DNA of 61,394 nucleotides from a bacterium (GTDB lineage Bacteria; Patescibacteriota; Saccharimonadia; Saccharimonadales; Saccharimonadaceae). The stretch's first letter is position 1; each line of letters starts with the position of its first letter. The notes below the pieces were generated by a model. It was given only the letters and a program-made list of their open reading frames with translations. It had not been told where the DNA came from and ran no database searches. The stretch is taken from NCBI GenBank assembly GCA_027451105.1, contig DAIDKB010000020.1, forward strand, positions 1 through 61,394. The letters run 5' to 3'. Below are positions 20,560-28,807 of the stretch, piece after piece. The position numbers and the translations under genes were made by a program.

Positions 20560-21633
20560 ATGAAGTTGTTTTTCGACGCCCGCTATATTCGAACTGATTT
20601 TCATGACGGCATTAGCCGCTATTCGACCGAACTGGCCACAGCGCTCGGCCGACAGGCCCACGTTACATTTATTATTTGCGACACCGACCAACTAAAGCTA
20701 TTACCGCCAGAGGCCGACTACGTGCTAATACATCGACCAACCTCGGCTCGCGAACCGTTGACGGCACTCATACTAAATCACTATCAGCCTGATGTAGTCT
20801 TTAGCCCAATGCAGACCATGGGGGCCTTTGGTCGCCGTTTTAAGCTGATCTTGACGCTACACGACATGATTTATTATCGTCATCGCACGCCGCCGCATCA
20901 GTTTAATGGGCTTATTCGCGCCGGCTGGTGGCTATATCATGCCACTTATATTCCGCAGCGTTTAGCCCTAAATAGTGCCGATTTAGTTGCGACCGTCAGT
21001 CAAACTAGTCGCGAAGATATTTTGACCGCCCGGCTGACCAAACGACCAGTTGTCATCGTGCCAAATGCGCCACAAAAACTCCGCCAATATCTTAAAACTG
21101 ACGTCACCACCAAAGAGCCCAAAAACTTGGTTTATATAGGGTCGTTTATGGAGTACAAGAACGTCGAAACGTTGATTCGCGGGATGCAATATTTACCAGA
21201 ATTTACACTTCATCTTTTAAGCCGCATTAGCCCAATTCGAAAGGCCCAACTGGAAAAAATTAGGCCGCATGGCGCCAAAGTTGTTTTTCATAACGGCGTG
21301 TCCGACCAACAATATGCTGAAGCTTTGGCCGATAATAGCCTATTCGTTAGTGCCAGCTTGGATGAGGGTTACGGCTTACCAGTCGCCGAAGCTCAAGCGC
21401 TCGGTGTCCCAGCAGTTATTAGCGACTTGCCGATTTTTCACGAAGTAGCAGGGGAGGGCGCGTTGTATTTTGACCCGTCTAGCCCAGCTGACTTTGCTAA
21501 AAAAGTTAAACTAGCCACCCAATCAAGCGAATACCAAACACTGTCCCATGCTGGCATTTTGCAAAGTCAAAAATTCTCATGGGACGAATCAGCTGCCACG
21601 CTACTCAAGGCCATCGAGTCTCTGTTACAATAA
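20560..21633 (+). CDS. glycosyltransferase family 4 (mannosyltransferase-like)
   Basis: A 357-residue GT-B glycosyltransferase. N-terminal FDARYIRTDFHDGISRYS is typical of the mannosyltransferase branch; VYIGSFMEYKNVETLI opens the donor domain and LDEGYGLPVAEAQALGVPAV carries the EX7E motif. It probably builds a cell-surface glycan. TACAAT (20544-20549) lies ten bases before the ATG with no Shine-Dalgarno. smpB follows nine bases after the stop. Confidence 0.88.
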   Translation: MKLFFDARYIRTDFHDGISRYSTELATALGRQAHVTFIICDTDQLKLLPPEADYVLIHRPTSAREPLTALILNHYQPDVVFSPMQTMGAFGRRFKLILTLHDMIYYRHRTPPHQFNGLIRAGWWLYHATYIPQRLALNSADLVATVSQTSREDILTARLTKRPVVIVPNAPQKLRQYLKTDVTTKEPKNLVYIGSFMEYKNVETLIRGMQYLPEFTLHLLSRISPIRKAQLEKIRPHGAKVVFHNGVSDQQYAEALADNSLFVSASLDEGYGLPVAEAQALGVPAVISDLPIFHEVAGEGALYFDPSSPADFAKKVKLATQSSEYQTLSHAGILQSQKFSWDESAATLLKAIESLLQ

Positions 21634-21642
21634 AACATTATT

Positions 21643-22119
21643 ATGGCTAATAAAAAGAAACCGTCTAAAAAGCCCAGCGCCATCGTCAACCGACGCGCTT
21701 CTTTTGATTATGCCCTTGATGACGAGTTACAGGTAGGAATCGCCTTGACTGGCACGGAAACACGCGCCGCTCGCGACGGCCACATTCAGCTAAAGGGTTC
21801 GTTTGTAACTATTCGGGATAACGAATTGTGGCTTAATAATGCCAGTTTTAGCCTGAAGATTAACGAGAAAAACAAAGAGAATGCCCGCTCAATTGATACT
21901 TCACCGCGCAAACTGCTGGCTAAACGCAAGCAAATCGATGAACTAGCCGAACGCAAACAGGCGGGCATGAGTATCGTACCGCTGCGATTACTAACCAGAG
22001 GCCGTTACATTAAGGTCGTGATTGCACTTGGTAAGGGTAAAAAGCTGTATGACAAACGCGAAACTCTCAAACGCCGCGATCAAGAGCGCGAAGCCAGCCG
22101 AGCTATAAGATCATCTTAA
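21643..22119 (+). CDS. smpB: SsrA-binding protein SmpB
   Basis: The tmRNA partner for rescue of stalled ribosomes, 158 residues. The OB-fold core is clear: NRRASFDYALDDELQVGIAL, broken by TGTETRAARDG, then KLLAKRKQIDELAER. The C-terminus GKKLYDKRETLKRRDQERE is the basic tail that enters the mRNA channel. Its tmRNA partner gene is not in this window. It shares a likely transcript with the preceding glycosyltransferase. Confidence 0.95.
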   Translation: MANKKKPSKKPSAIVNRRASFDYALDDELQVGIALTGTETRAARDGHIQLKGSFVTIRDNELWLNNASFSLKINEKNKENARSIDTSPRKLLAKRKQIDELAERKQAGMSIVPLRLLTRGRYIKVVIALGKGKKLYDKRETLKRRDQEREASRAIRSS

Positions 22120-22127
22120 TATGAAAT

Positions 22128-22150
22128 GTCCGCCACTGGATGTGACGGAC
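22128..22150. terminator. hairpin between convergent smpB and mini-gene G
   Basis: GTCCGCCAC (22128-22136) pairs with GTGACGGAC (22142-22150) around five bases. It follows both stop codons and may end both transcripts. The U-run is weak on either strand. Confidence 0.55.
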
Positions 22151-22166
22151 TGGGATTGTACTACTC

Positions 22167-22418
22167 CTAACTGTTCGGCTCCTCTGGTGTAATCCCGAGC
22201 TCCTCATCCGAAAGAGATGCAGCAAGTTCCGCAACATTGCCTCCGTTACGAACGGCAGCCAGAATGGCGGCGAGCGTCTCATCGGGAAGCGGCGAATAAC
22301 CCTTACGTCCAAGATTAGCCTTACTGTCGAGGACTTTTGCAGTTCTGTCGCCAGAACCCAGCCTTCGACTGTTAGCCCTCTCTCCAAACGACGGACGACT
22401 ACCCGTGTGAACAAGCAT
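22167..22418 (-). CDS. GC-rich orphan mini-gene G, 83-residue protein
   Basis: A short isolated gene between convergent smpB and divergent exonuclease III. The product is not recognised: a basic, disordered-looking first half (RANSRRLGSGDRTAKV), then an acidic helical half (DETLAAILAAVRNGGNVAEL) ending in EEPNS. The sigma70 promoter at 22465-22493 and a leader of about 40 bases with GAAGGG before the ATG set it apart from its leaderless neighbours. A 7-base complement (TGTACTA in the leader, TAGTACA after the stop) is too short to be significant on its own. Confidence 0.55.
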   Translation of the reverse strand: MLVHTGSRPSFGERANSRRLGSGDRTAKVLDSKANLGRKGYSPLPDETLAAILAAVRNGGNVAELAASLSDEELGITPEEPNS

Positions 22419-22464
22419 AACTAGTTACACCCTTCGCTAGCATGTTGCGTATTAGTACATGACA

Positions 22465-22493
22465 CTTATACAGTGTATTTTAGTATTCGTCAA
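22465..22493 (-). promoter_or_regulatory. sigma70-type promoter of mini-gene G
   Basis: On the minus strand TTGACG (22493-22488) and TATAAG (22470-22465) are 17 bases apart. The -35 lies within 25 bases of the divergent exonuclease III start. Confidence 0.7.
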
Positions 22494-22512
22494 TAAGCTA
22501 TAATAAGATCTT

Positions 22513-23313
22513 ATGAAACTCTACTCTTGGAACGTCAATGGGATTCGCGCCGTCATCAATAAAGGCGTCTTTCAAAAGTTTGTCACCGAGCATCAGCCAG
22601 ATATTTTATGCCTGCAAGAAACCAAGGCTCGCGAAGGGCAGGCGGTGATTGATTTACCAGATTATCACGAGTACTGGAACAGTGCCGACAAGGCCGGCTA
22701 CAGCGGCACGGCCATTTTTAGCAAAATCAAGCCACTTAGCGTTCTAAACGGCTTTGCCGATGATATTGCCGCCAAATATGGTCTGGCAGGGGATAGCTAC
22801 GGCGATCCAACCAAGGAGGGCCGTGTCATTTCAGCCGAATTTGATGATTTTTGGGTCGTTACCGTTTATACGCCCAATTCAAAAGGGGATTTGTCACGAT
22901 TAGAGTTGCGCCACAAGATGTGGGATCCAGCCTTTCTAGAGCATTTAAAGCAGCTAGAGAAGTCTAAGCCCGTCCTATTTTGCGGTGATCTTAACGTCGC
23001 TCATAATGAAATCGATTTGGCTAATCCGCAGGCGAATATTGGCAAGCACGGCTTTACAAACGAAGAACGCGAAGGCTTTGACCAATTTGAGGCGGCCGGT
23101 TTTATCGACATTTTTCGGACTAGATACCCCGACCAAACTGATGCCTACACTTGGTGGACCCACTGGGCCAACGCGCGGGCGCGCAATATTGGTTGGAGGA
23201 TTGATTATTGGCTAGCCAGCAAATCACTCGCAGATCGCATAGTCGAAGCCCAGATTCACCCCGATGTCATGGGCTCTGACCACTGTCCAGTCAGTATCGA
23301 ATTATCTATATAG
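22513..23313 (+). CDS. xthA: exodeoxyribonuclease III / AP endonuclease
   Basis: A Mg2+-dependent AP endonuclease and 3'-5' exonuclease for base excision repair, 266 residues. Family residues are all visible: SWNVNGIRA, QETKA (metal-binding Glu), CGDLNVAHNEIDL, then WWTHWANARARNIGWRIDYW and the final GSDHCPVSI with the catalytic Asp-His. TATAAT at 22499-22504 lies eight bases before the ATG and no Shine-Dalgarno is present, so the mRNA is probably leaderless. Confidence 0.95.
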   Translation: MKLYSWNVNGIRAVINKGVFQKFVTEHQPDILCLQETKAREGQAVIDLPDYHEYWNSADKAGYSGTAIFSKIKPLSVLNGFADDIAAKYGLAGDSYGDPTKEGRVISAEFDDFWVVTVYTPNSKGDLSRLELRHKMWDPAFLEHLKQLEKSKPVLFCGDLNVAHNEIDLANPQANIGKHGFTNEEREGFDQFEAAGFIDIFRTRYPDQTDAYTWWTHWANARARNIGWRIDYWLASKSLADRIVEAQIHPDVMGSDHCPVSIELSI

Positions 23314-23338
23314 TTTAGCACCCTAGTCCATCATTCTA

Positions 23339-23367
23339 TTGACTTTTAAGACTTTATGTGCTAATAT
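23339..23367 (+). promoter_or_regulatory. sigma70-type promoter of mini-gene B
   Basis: TTGACT (23339-23344) and TAATAT (23362-23367) are 17 bases apart, giving a leader of about 105 bases. Confidence 0.75.
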
Positions 23368-23477
23368 ATTCGTTAGTTACTCGTCTGAGGCTACGCCATC
23401 GATGGGTAAAGCAAGACAGAGCAAATCGCTCACAATCCAACAACTGACCGCCAAATGGTCACGGAAGGAACACTCCA

Positions 23478-23858
23478 ATGACGGTTGTCAAGGGAAGCAG
23501 CCTCGACTACCTGCTCGGCCAGATGCCCACGGGCCTGGAGGAGCACAGAGACCGCAACCAGGTGGTGGTGGCGGCAAGCAGGGTCGTAGACATCTGCAGG
23601 CCCTACCTCAACGCCACTCGATGGCACGCCCAGGGAGCCACAAGCTCGCCGGACGAGGAGGAGGTCCAGATCATGCGCTCACGCTGCATGCTGGCCGCCC
23701 AGCGGGTCTACCCGTTCATCGAGGAGGACAAGGACCGGCGCAAGAACAACGCCGGAAGGTCCCCCTACGAGCGAAGCCACGGATTGTTCGTGGAGCTGAG
23801 CAGACTGCTCGGCCTCGCCGAGCACGAGCTGATCACGATCTGCGAGCGCACCAGCTAG
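23478..23858 (+). CDS. GC-rich orphan mini-gene B, 126-residue helical protein
   Basis: An isolated gene with GGAAGGAA about nine bases before its ATG. The 126-residue product is soluble, helical and unrecognised (DRNQVVVAASRVVDICRPYL, MRSRCMLAAQRVYPFIEED). In bases 23641-23700 I count 41 of 60 as G or C, against 30 of 60 in the exonuclease III gene (22741-22800), and codons are strongly G/C-ending. The leader holds GACAGAGCAA (23415-23424), a perfect complement of TTGCTCTGTC (23901-23910) after the stop. A frame-shifted long ORF over the same bases (23339-23884) is a by-product of high GC. Confidence 0.65.
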   Translation: MTVVKGSSLDYLLGQMPTGLEEHRDRNQVVVAASRVVDICRPYLNATRWHAQGATSSPDEEEVQIMRSRCMLAAQRVYPFIEEDKDRRKNNAGRSPYERSHGLFVELSRLLGLAEHELITICERTS

Positions 23859-23910
23859 TTGGCATGTTGAGTTACCGACAGTAACTCAGGTGACGCAGGC
23901 TTGCTCTGTC

Positions 23911-23957
23911 GTCATCCTGAATGTTCGATAAACATACAATCGAACATTAAGGATGAT
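23911..23957 (+). terminator. long hairpin after mini-gene B
   Basis: An 18-19 bp stem (23911-23929 with 23939-23957, one mismatch) with a nine-base loop, followed by TAATTTAAAA. It directly abuts the TTGCTCTGTC complementary to the leader. A second hairpin, GAGTTAC/GTAACTC, lies just after the stop codon. Confidence 0.65.
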
Positions 23958-24014
23958 TAATTTAAAAGGGCTCATAATCTTATAATTTGCATAAATGGTA
24001 TAGTAAAGATACCT

Positions 24015-24818
24015 ATGCAACCCGCATCATCATACTCATATTGGCAGAAGCAGCTCCCCGGTAAGCCGCTTTTTAGTGATATCAGCTGGAGCAAGCCAGA
24101 GCAAAAGTCGCTAGCAGGACGACTGGGGATTATTGGTGGCAATAAACTTGGTTTTGCTGGTGTAGCTGATGCTTACCAAACGGCTTTAAAAAATGGGGCA
24201 GGCGAGGTGCGAGTTTTGCTGCCCGATGTGCTTAAAAAGACAATTCCAACTATCATAACCGAGACGATTTTTGCACCGACTAATCCATCAGGGGGTCTGG
24301 CCCGCGATGGCCTAAGCGACATGAAAGCACTTGGCGCTTGGTCAACAGGCATCTTATTAATTGGCGATGCCGGTCGCAATAGCGAAACAGCAATTCTTTA
24401 CGAGGATTTTTTGCGCGAATATCACGGCCCGCTGACTATCACACGTGATGCGATTGATCTTATTAAAAATAGCAGTCAAAGCTTGGTCGAACGGCCCGAC
24501 AGCTCGCTAATCATCTCGTTTGCACAACTACAAAAACTATTTCAGCTGGTTTACTATCCGATTGTTTTAACTTTTAGCATGCAGTTAACCAGCCTAGTCG
24601 AAGCGCTACACAAATTTACAATTACTTATCCAGTAACAATTACCGTATTACACAAAGACCAACTAATCGTTGCCAGTGGCGGTGAAATCACCACGACACC
24701 ATGGGATAACCCAATGTCAATTTGGCGCGGCAGTGTCGCCAGTGCGGCCGCTACATTTTGGCTTTGGAACCAAAGCAAGCCACTCGAAAGCATTACAGCC
24801 AGTTTGATTAAAGAATAG
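24015..24818 (+). CDS. divergent NAD(P)HX dehydratase-like (ribokinase-fold) protein
   Basis: A 267-residue protein resembling the C-terminal YjeF/NnrD domain that dehydrates damaged NAD(P)H hydrates. GRLGIIGGNKLGFAGVADAY, then ALKNGAGEVRVLLPD, match the family's G-G-s-x-x-y-x-GA start, and GILLIGDAGRNSET and GPLTITRDAID match the middle. The C-terminal GTGD catalytic signature is not clear (I see IWRGSVASAAATFWLW), so activity may be lost or changed. A TATAGT box (23999-24004) lies ten bases before the ATG. It converges with tRNA-Leu. Confidence 0.55.
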   Translation: MQPASSYSYWQKQLPGKPLFSDISWSKPEQKSLAGRLGIIGGNKLGFAGVADAYQTALKNGAGEVRVLLPDVLKKTIPTIITETIFAPTNPSGGLARDGLSDMKALGAWSTGILLIGDAGRNSETAILYEDFLREYHGPLTITRDAIDLIKNSSQSLVERPDSSLIISFAQLQKLFQLVYYPIVLTFSMQLTSLVEALHKFTITYPVTITVLHKDQLIVASGGEITTTPWDNPMSIWRGSVASAAATFWLWNQSKPLESITASLIKE

Positions 24819-24821
24819 TAT

Positions 24822-24908
24822 TGGTGGGCAAGGGGGGAATTGAACCCCCACTCCCTTGCGAGAACCAGATTTTGAGTCTAGCGCGTCTACCAATTCCGCC
24901 ACTCGCCC
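24822..24908 (-). tRNA. tRNA-Leu (anticodon CAA)
   Basis: The minus strand folds into a complete type II tRNA: acceptor GGGCGAG pairing with CTTGCCC, D-arm with TGGTAGACGC, anticodon loop CTCAAAA giving CAA, a long variable arm, and T-arm GGGGG-TTCAATT-CCCCC. Discriminator A and a genome-encoded CCA follow. It reads UUG codons. Confidence 0.95.
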
Positions 24909-25002
24909 AACAATATTACTGTTTAATCAATCGACCACTTATACGCCGATAGCAGTTGCTACCAATGTATTGTACAATAGAACGTATCAGGAATCTATAG
25001 AA

Positions 25003-26205
25003 ATGAAGCCAAATGACGTCAGTTCCACCCCCGCAAACGTCTCTCCGGTAACGGTAGGGTCAGTCGAACCTACGCCAACTCAACCAGCTCAACAGCAAGC
25101 AGCGGTCGCACTAGTCCGAGCACAAATTGATAATCTTTATGCCAGTAGCAACCAGACCACTACGGCTACAACCGAACCACAACAGACGCTCGAGGATGTT
25201 AACCCTTACGACCGAACTCATACAGCCAACCCACAGCCGACCGCTGATCAATGGAAACAGTACCACAGCGCCTGGCAAACCTATTACCAAAAGTATTACG
25301 AAGGATATTACACGCACCACTTAAACCAGGTTAAACAGGCCGCTATTCAGCAAGCGTCTGCACCTGGACAACAGTATTTTTCCAATCAGCCAAAGGAAGA
25401 GCCAGCAGTCGAGACCTTATCCAAAGATGAAGCCTTATTTGATTTGCGCCAAAAACTTTTATCAAAAGTTCAAGCTTCAGCCAAAAAAGCCCGTAAAAGC
25501 CGCCATTTTGTGCCAATTACATCTGCACTTATTGTTATGCTAATTTTTGCCTTTTTGCAGTACAACCGCGTCATTATAGCCAATGTTATGGCCTATGTCT
25601 CGCCCGGAAACATTGATCCACAAAATATCGTAATCGATCCATCGACCGACATTAATGTGGGCCCCGAACCACGTTTAATAATCCCTAAAATCAACGTCGA
25701 TGTGCCAGTATCATACGATATTGGCAACGATTACGCCTCACAGATGAAGGCAATGGCGGTTGGCGTGGCCCACTTTGCAATTCCTGGCGCCGACAGCCAC
25801 CCTGGCCAAGTTGGTAATACCGTGATTGCCGGACACAGCAGCAATGACCTACTCGATAGCGGTGACTACAAATTTATCTTTGCTCAACTTGATAAGCTAA
25901 CTGTTGGAGATAGTATTTACGCTAATTACCAGGGCAAACGCTATACCTACACCGTCACTGGAAAAACCGTCGTTGAGCCGACTGACGTTAACAAGTTGGT
26001 CTACCCAACGACCAAGCCGGTTATGACGCTATTGACCTGTACGCCGCTTGGTACCGCTCTGCACCGCCTATTAGTCACCGCCGAGCAAGTCAGCCCCGAT
26101 CCATCCAAGTCGACAGCCGCACCGGTTTCAACTGCTTCCACACAAAATGTCACTATGCCAGGCAATTCACCGACATTATTCGAACGGCTCTTTGGTCAAA
26201 AGTAA
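25003..26205 (+). CDS. membrane-anchored sortase
   Basis: A transpeptidase that joins proteins to the cell surface, 400 residues. About 165 Gln/Thr/Pro-rich residues are followed by a basic patch (KKARKSRHF), one transmembrane helix (ALIVMLIFAFLQYNRVII) and the sortase beta-barrel. The catalytic triad is His278 (VIAGHSS), Cys346 (LLTCTP) and Arg355 (ALHRLLV). The TLTC-type motif resembles class D/E sortases. The long cytoplasmic N-terminus is unusual. The frame opens inside the tRNA at 24856; I start at the ATG at 25003, preceded by a TACAAT box and CAGGAA. Confidence 0.88.
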   Translation: MKPNDVSSTPANVSPVTVGSVEPTPTQPAQQQAAVALVRAQIDNLYASSNQTTTATTEPQQTLEDVNPYDRTHTANPQPTADQWKQYHSAWQTYYQKYYEGYYTHHLNQVKQAAIQQASAPGQQYFSNQPKEEPAVETLSKDEALFDLRQKLLSKVQASAKKARKSRHFVPITSALIVMLIFAFLQYNRVIIANVMAYVSPGNIDPQNIVIDPSTDINVGPEPRLIIPKINVDVPVSYDIGNDYASQMKAMAVGVAHFAIPGADSHPGQVGNTVIAGHSSNDLLDSGDYKFIFAQLDKLTVGDSIYANYQGKRYTYTVTGKTVVEPTDVNKLVYPTTKPVMTLLTCTPLGTALHRLLVTAEQVSPDPSKSTAAPVSTASTQNVTMPGNSPTLFERLFGQK

Positions 26206-26209
26206 ATAA

Positions 26210-27682
26210 CTATTGCAAGATTAATCGGACACGCTGTAATTGATAACCAGTGTTAGTTTTACCGATACTGTAAAGATAGCGCTCGTTGTGTGTCAATGTC
26301 ACGTCATAGCCAGTGGCGACGGTGTTGATATTGATTTTGTTCAAGCCATCAAAGTCACGCATGCTTAGCGAGCCACCGTGGTCAGACCATAAGTGGTCAT
26401 CATCTAGCCACTTCAGCGGCGCTACAGCTACCGAAGGGTCGGCTGCAATTACTGAGTTACTAACCGTCTTGTGCTCGATATCATAACTAGCAAAATTAGC
26501 ACCAGACTGGACGACGAGGTAAAACCCCTTTGGACTGAACGAAACACGGTCGACGCTTGGCGCAAAGTTAAAACTATCATACTCTGACAGGCTATCGGCG
26601 CTAACACTGCTTGATGAAGGATAGTTGCCGGATAAAATATCAACCTTATCGCCATTAGTGATAGCGACGTAATTTTCATTAAAGTAGCGCGTTGTCGTAA
26701 TATGTAGCGGAACATCGGCCGATTCAGTATAGCTCCTTAGAACATGGGGATTATCATCACCGTCTCTATAAAGGCCAACCACACGCTTAGTAGCATCAGC
26801 CGGATCGGTGCCAACATAGGTTATTACGTTGGTATCAAACAATTCAAAACTGCTAACTTGCGATACCAAGCTACGCGAAATTGTCCCGGCCGACAAATCT
26901 AATTTACGAATGTCAGTGCCCGACAAAACGTACAAAATATTACCGCTAGTGCCGGCAAAAGTCGCATACGACATACCGATATCAAATGATCGACTGATAT
27001 TTTTGCTTGAATTAACATCCTGAGTATCGACAACCAGCCATTCTTTTTTGTCGCCATAGCTATGTTCCACAATCAGATAACGGCCACTTGTGTCCCATTG
27101 ATCAACACTAAATGAATGTGTCATGCCGACAGTTGCGGCTTCACTATAAAGTGAGGCGGGTAGATTAATCGTCGTCGTCTTAATATCGTCAGCCCTAACA
27201 TCTACTAACTGAAAAGACGGCTGGGTCGCATCTTGCTGGATTAAAATCGTCTGACCATCAACAGTGCCCAAACTGGCGTGAAGCGTCGTATAACTTTCCA
27301 TCGACACGACCGGGCGATCTTTTGGAATCAGGCGAACATAATCAAGCCAGGTTAGTGTACCAGCCTTAATATCCATAGTTTTTTGCCAAGTTTCATAGCC
27401 ATCGCGCTGCATAACAAAGGTATGCATTCCCTCAATAATGGTGTTTTTCGCCGGCGTCCGCAAACCCAGCATCTTGCCATCAACTGAGATTGTCGCCCCA
27501 GCTGGCGTCGTCTTGTACTGCAACAAGGCGCTGCGCTCAATTTGACCGTTATTAGTATCAATTCGATAGCCCAGGATAACAAAAATTAGACCGGTCACGG
27601 TGATTGCGACTAGTAAAGTCATGGCGGTATAAACCAAGATACGTCTAATCAGTTGCTGCTTTTTCGAAGGGCGGCGATACAT
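26210..27682 (-). CDS. PEGA-domain membrane protein with beta-propeller-like region
   Basis: A 490-residue protein with a basic N-terminus (YRRPSKKQQLIRR), one transmembrane helix at about 20-42 and an outer part. A PEGA domain is clear at about 60-130 (TTPAGATISVDGKMLG, then EGMHTFVMQRDGYETW). The remaining 350 residues repeat a pattern of strands with Asp and Ser turns (YLIVEHSYGDKKEWLVVDT, SPKGFYLVVQSGA), consistent with a WD40/TolB-like propeller. It probably binds the cell wall or a surface glycan. The start at 27682 follows a TATAAT box by ten bases. It converges with the sortase gene. Confidence 0.75.
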   Translation of the reverse strand: MYRRPSKKQQLIRRILVYTAMTLLVAITVTGLIFVILGYRIDTNNGQIERSALLQYKTTPAGATISVDGKMLGLRTPAKNTIIEGMHTFVMQRDGYETWQKTMDIKAGTLTWLDYVRLIPKDRPVVSMESYTTLHASLGTVDGQTILIQQDATQPSFQLVDVRADDIKTTTINLPASLYSEAATVGMTHSFSVDQWDTSGRYLIVEHSYGDKKEWLVVDTQDVNSSKNISRSFDIGMSYATFAGTSGNILYVLSGTDIRKLDLSAGTISRSLVSQVSSFELFDTNVITYVGTDPADATKRVVGLYRDGDDNPHVLRSYTESADVPLHITTTRYFNENYVAITNGDKVDILSGNYPSSSSVSADSLSEYDSFNFAPSVDRVSFSPKGFYLVVQSGANFASYDIEHKTVSNSVIAADPSVAVAPLKWLDDDHLWSDHGGSLSMRDFDGLNKININTVATGYDVTLTHNERYLYSIGKTNTGYQLQRVRLILQ

Positions 27683-27813
27683 ACTTAATATAATTATAAC
27701 AAGTCGCATACATTTTTTGATCAAAACCTTGCATAATCGCTCCAAGCTTCCTAATATAGTGGTAATGCTTCGCAAAATGCGTAGAAAAACATGGTGAGGC
27801 TGCGAGGAAAAAT

Positions 27814-28773
27814 ATGAACCAAAATAAAATCGTTACTATCAATGGGCATCGCTATGATGCTCAGACAGGCTTGCCGCTTGACCAACCAGATAGTATCAGG
27901 CGACAACCCATCACAAAACCGACCGCAGCAGCGGCAATTCATAGGACTACTCAAAAGTCTAAAACTCTTGTCCGTCGCGCCATTAAAAAGCCTGCAAAGC
28001 CAGTTACACCATTACTCAGTAAGCCAGTTAGCAAGCGTACTATGGACATTGCCCGCAGCAGCAAGATAACTCGCTTTGCTCCTGCGGCCGCCGCGACAAC
28101 TCCTAATATTGCTCCTAAAAAGGTTGCAACAAAAGATATCGATATTCCAGCTACGGCGCATCCAGCCGTCAGTCGCGCATTGGCTAAGACTAAACGGCCA
28201 GAGGTAGCAGTACCAGCCCCAAAAGCCGCCAAAGAAATCAAAGACGAGGCTATTGCTGCGGCAATGGCTAAACCAACCATCAAAAACCGAAAGACAAGCT
28301 TTAGCAAACGACACCCGCGATTCCTCAGTATTACCGGTCTATGCCTTGTTATCGTCATTTTAGCCGGTTACATCACATACCTTAATATGCCAAATTTATC
28401 AGTCGCCGTCGCCGCCAGCCAAGCCGGCATTGCCGCCAAGTATCCTGACTACCGACCTGATGGTTATAGCGTTGACGGACCAGTTACATTTAGCGACAGT
28501 GATGGTTCAGTCACGATTAATTTCAAAGCAAATACCGGTGATAGTAAATTCTCGTTTAAACAAACCCGCAGCTCATGGGACTCATCAGCTGTTTTGGATA
28601 ATATCGTTCGCAAAAAGGTCGGTGAGGAATACATCACCAGTCAAGTCGGCGGCCTAACAATTTACACATTTGGCGGTGACGCGGCCTGGGTTAACGGCGG
28701 CATTCTTTACACAATCGATGGTAACGCGCCACTTTCAAGCGACCAAATTCGCCGCATCGCTACCAGCTTATAA
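27814..28773 (+). CDS. membrane-anchored protein with DUF4367-like outer domain
   Basis: A 319-residue protein with a 165-residue basic Pro/Ala/Lys-rich cytoplasmic part, one transmembrane helix (FLSITGLCLVIVILAGYITYL shortened here) and a C-terminal domain of about 115 residues. The outer domain has YPDYRPDGYSVDGPVTFS, then FKQTRSSWDSSAVLDN, GGLTIYTFGGDAAWVNGGI, which looks like the DUF4367 fold found in anti-sigma and cell-wall associated proteins. GAGGAAAA before the ATG is a ribosome-binding site. Function is unknown. Confidence 0.65.
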   Translation: MNQNKIVTINGHRYDAQTGLPLDQPDSIRRQPITKPTAAAAIHRTTQKSKTLVRRAIKKPAKPVTPLLSKPVSKRTMDIARSSKITRFAPAAAATTPNIAPKKVATKDIDIPATAHPAVSRALAKTKRPEVAVPAPKAAKEIKDEAIAAAMAKPTIKNRKTSFSKRHPRFLSITGLCLVIVILAGYITYLNMPNLSVAVAASQAGIAAKYPDYRPDGYSVDGPVTFSDSDGSVTINFKANTGDSKFSFKQTRSSWDSSAVLDNIVRKKVGEEYITSQVGGLTIYTFGGDAAWVNGGILYTIDGNAPLSSDQIRRIATSL

Positions 28774-28807
28774 TCTTGAATTTTCTCTGTTATAATAAGC
28801 AACAGTT

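Noticed and set aside
23339-23884. Long ORF (181 codons) overlapping mini-gene B
   Set aside because: It lies in another frame of a GC-rich gene, has no ribosome-binding site, and its Gly/Arg/Pro-rich low-complexity product is what a shifted GC-rich frame gives.
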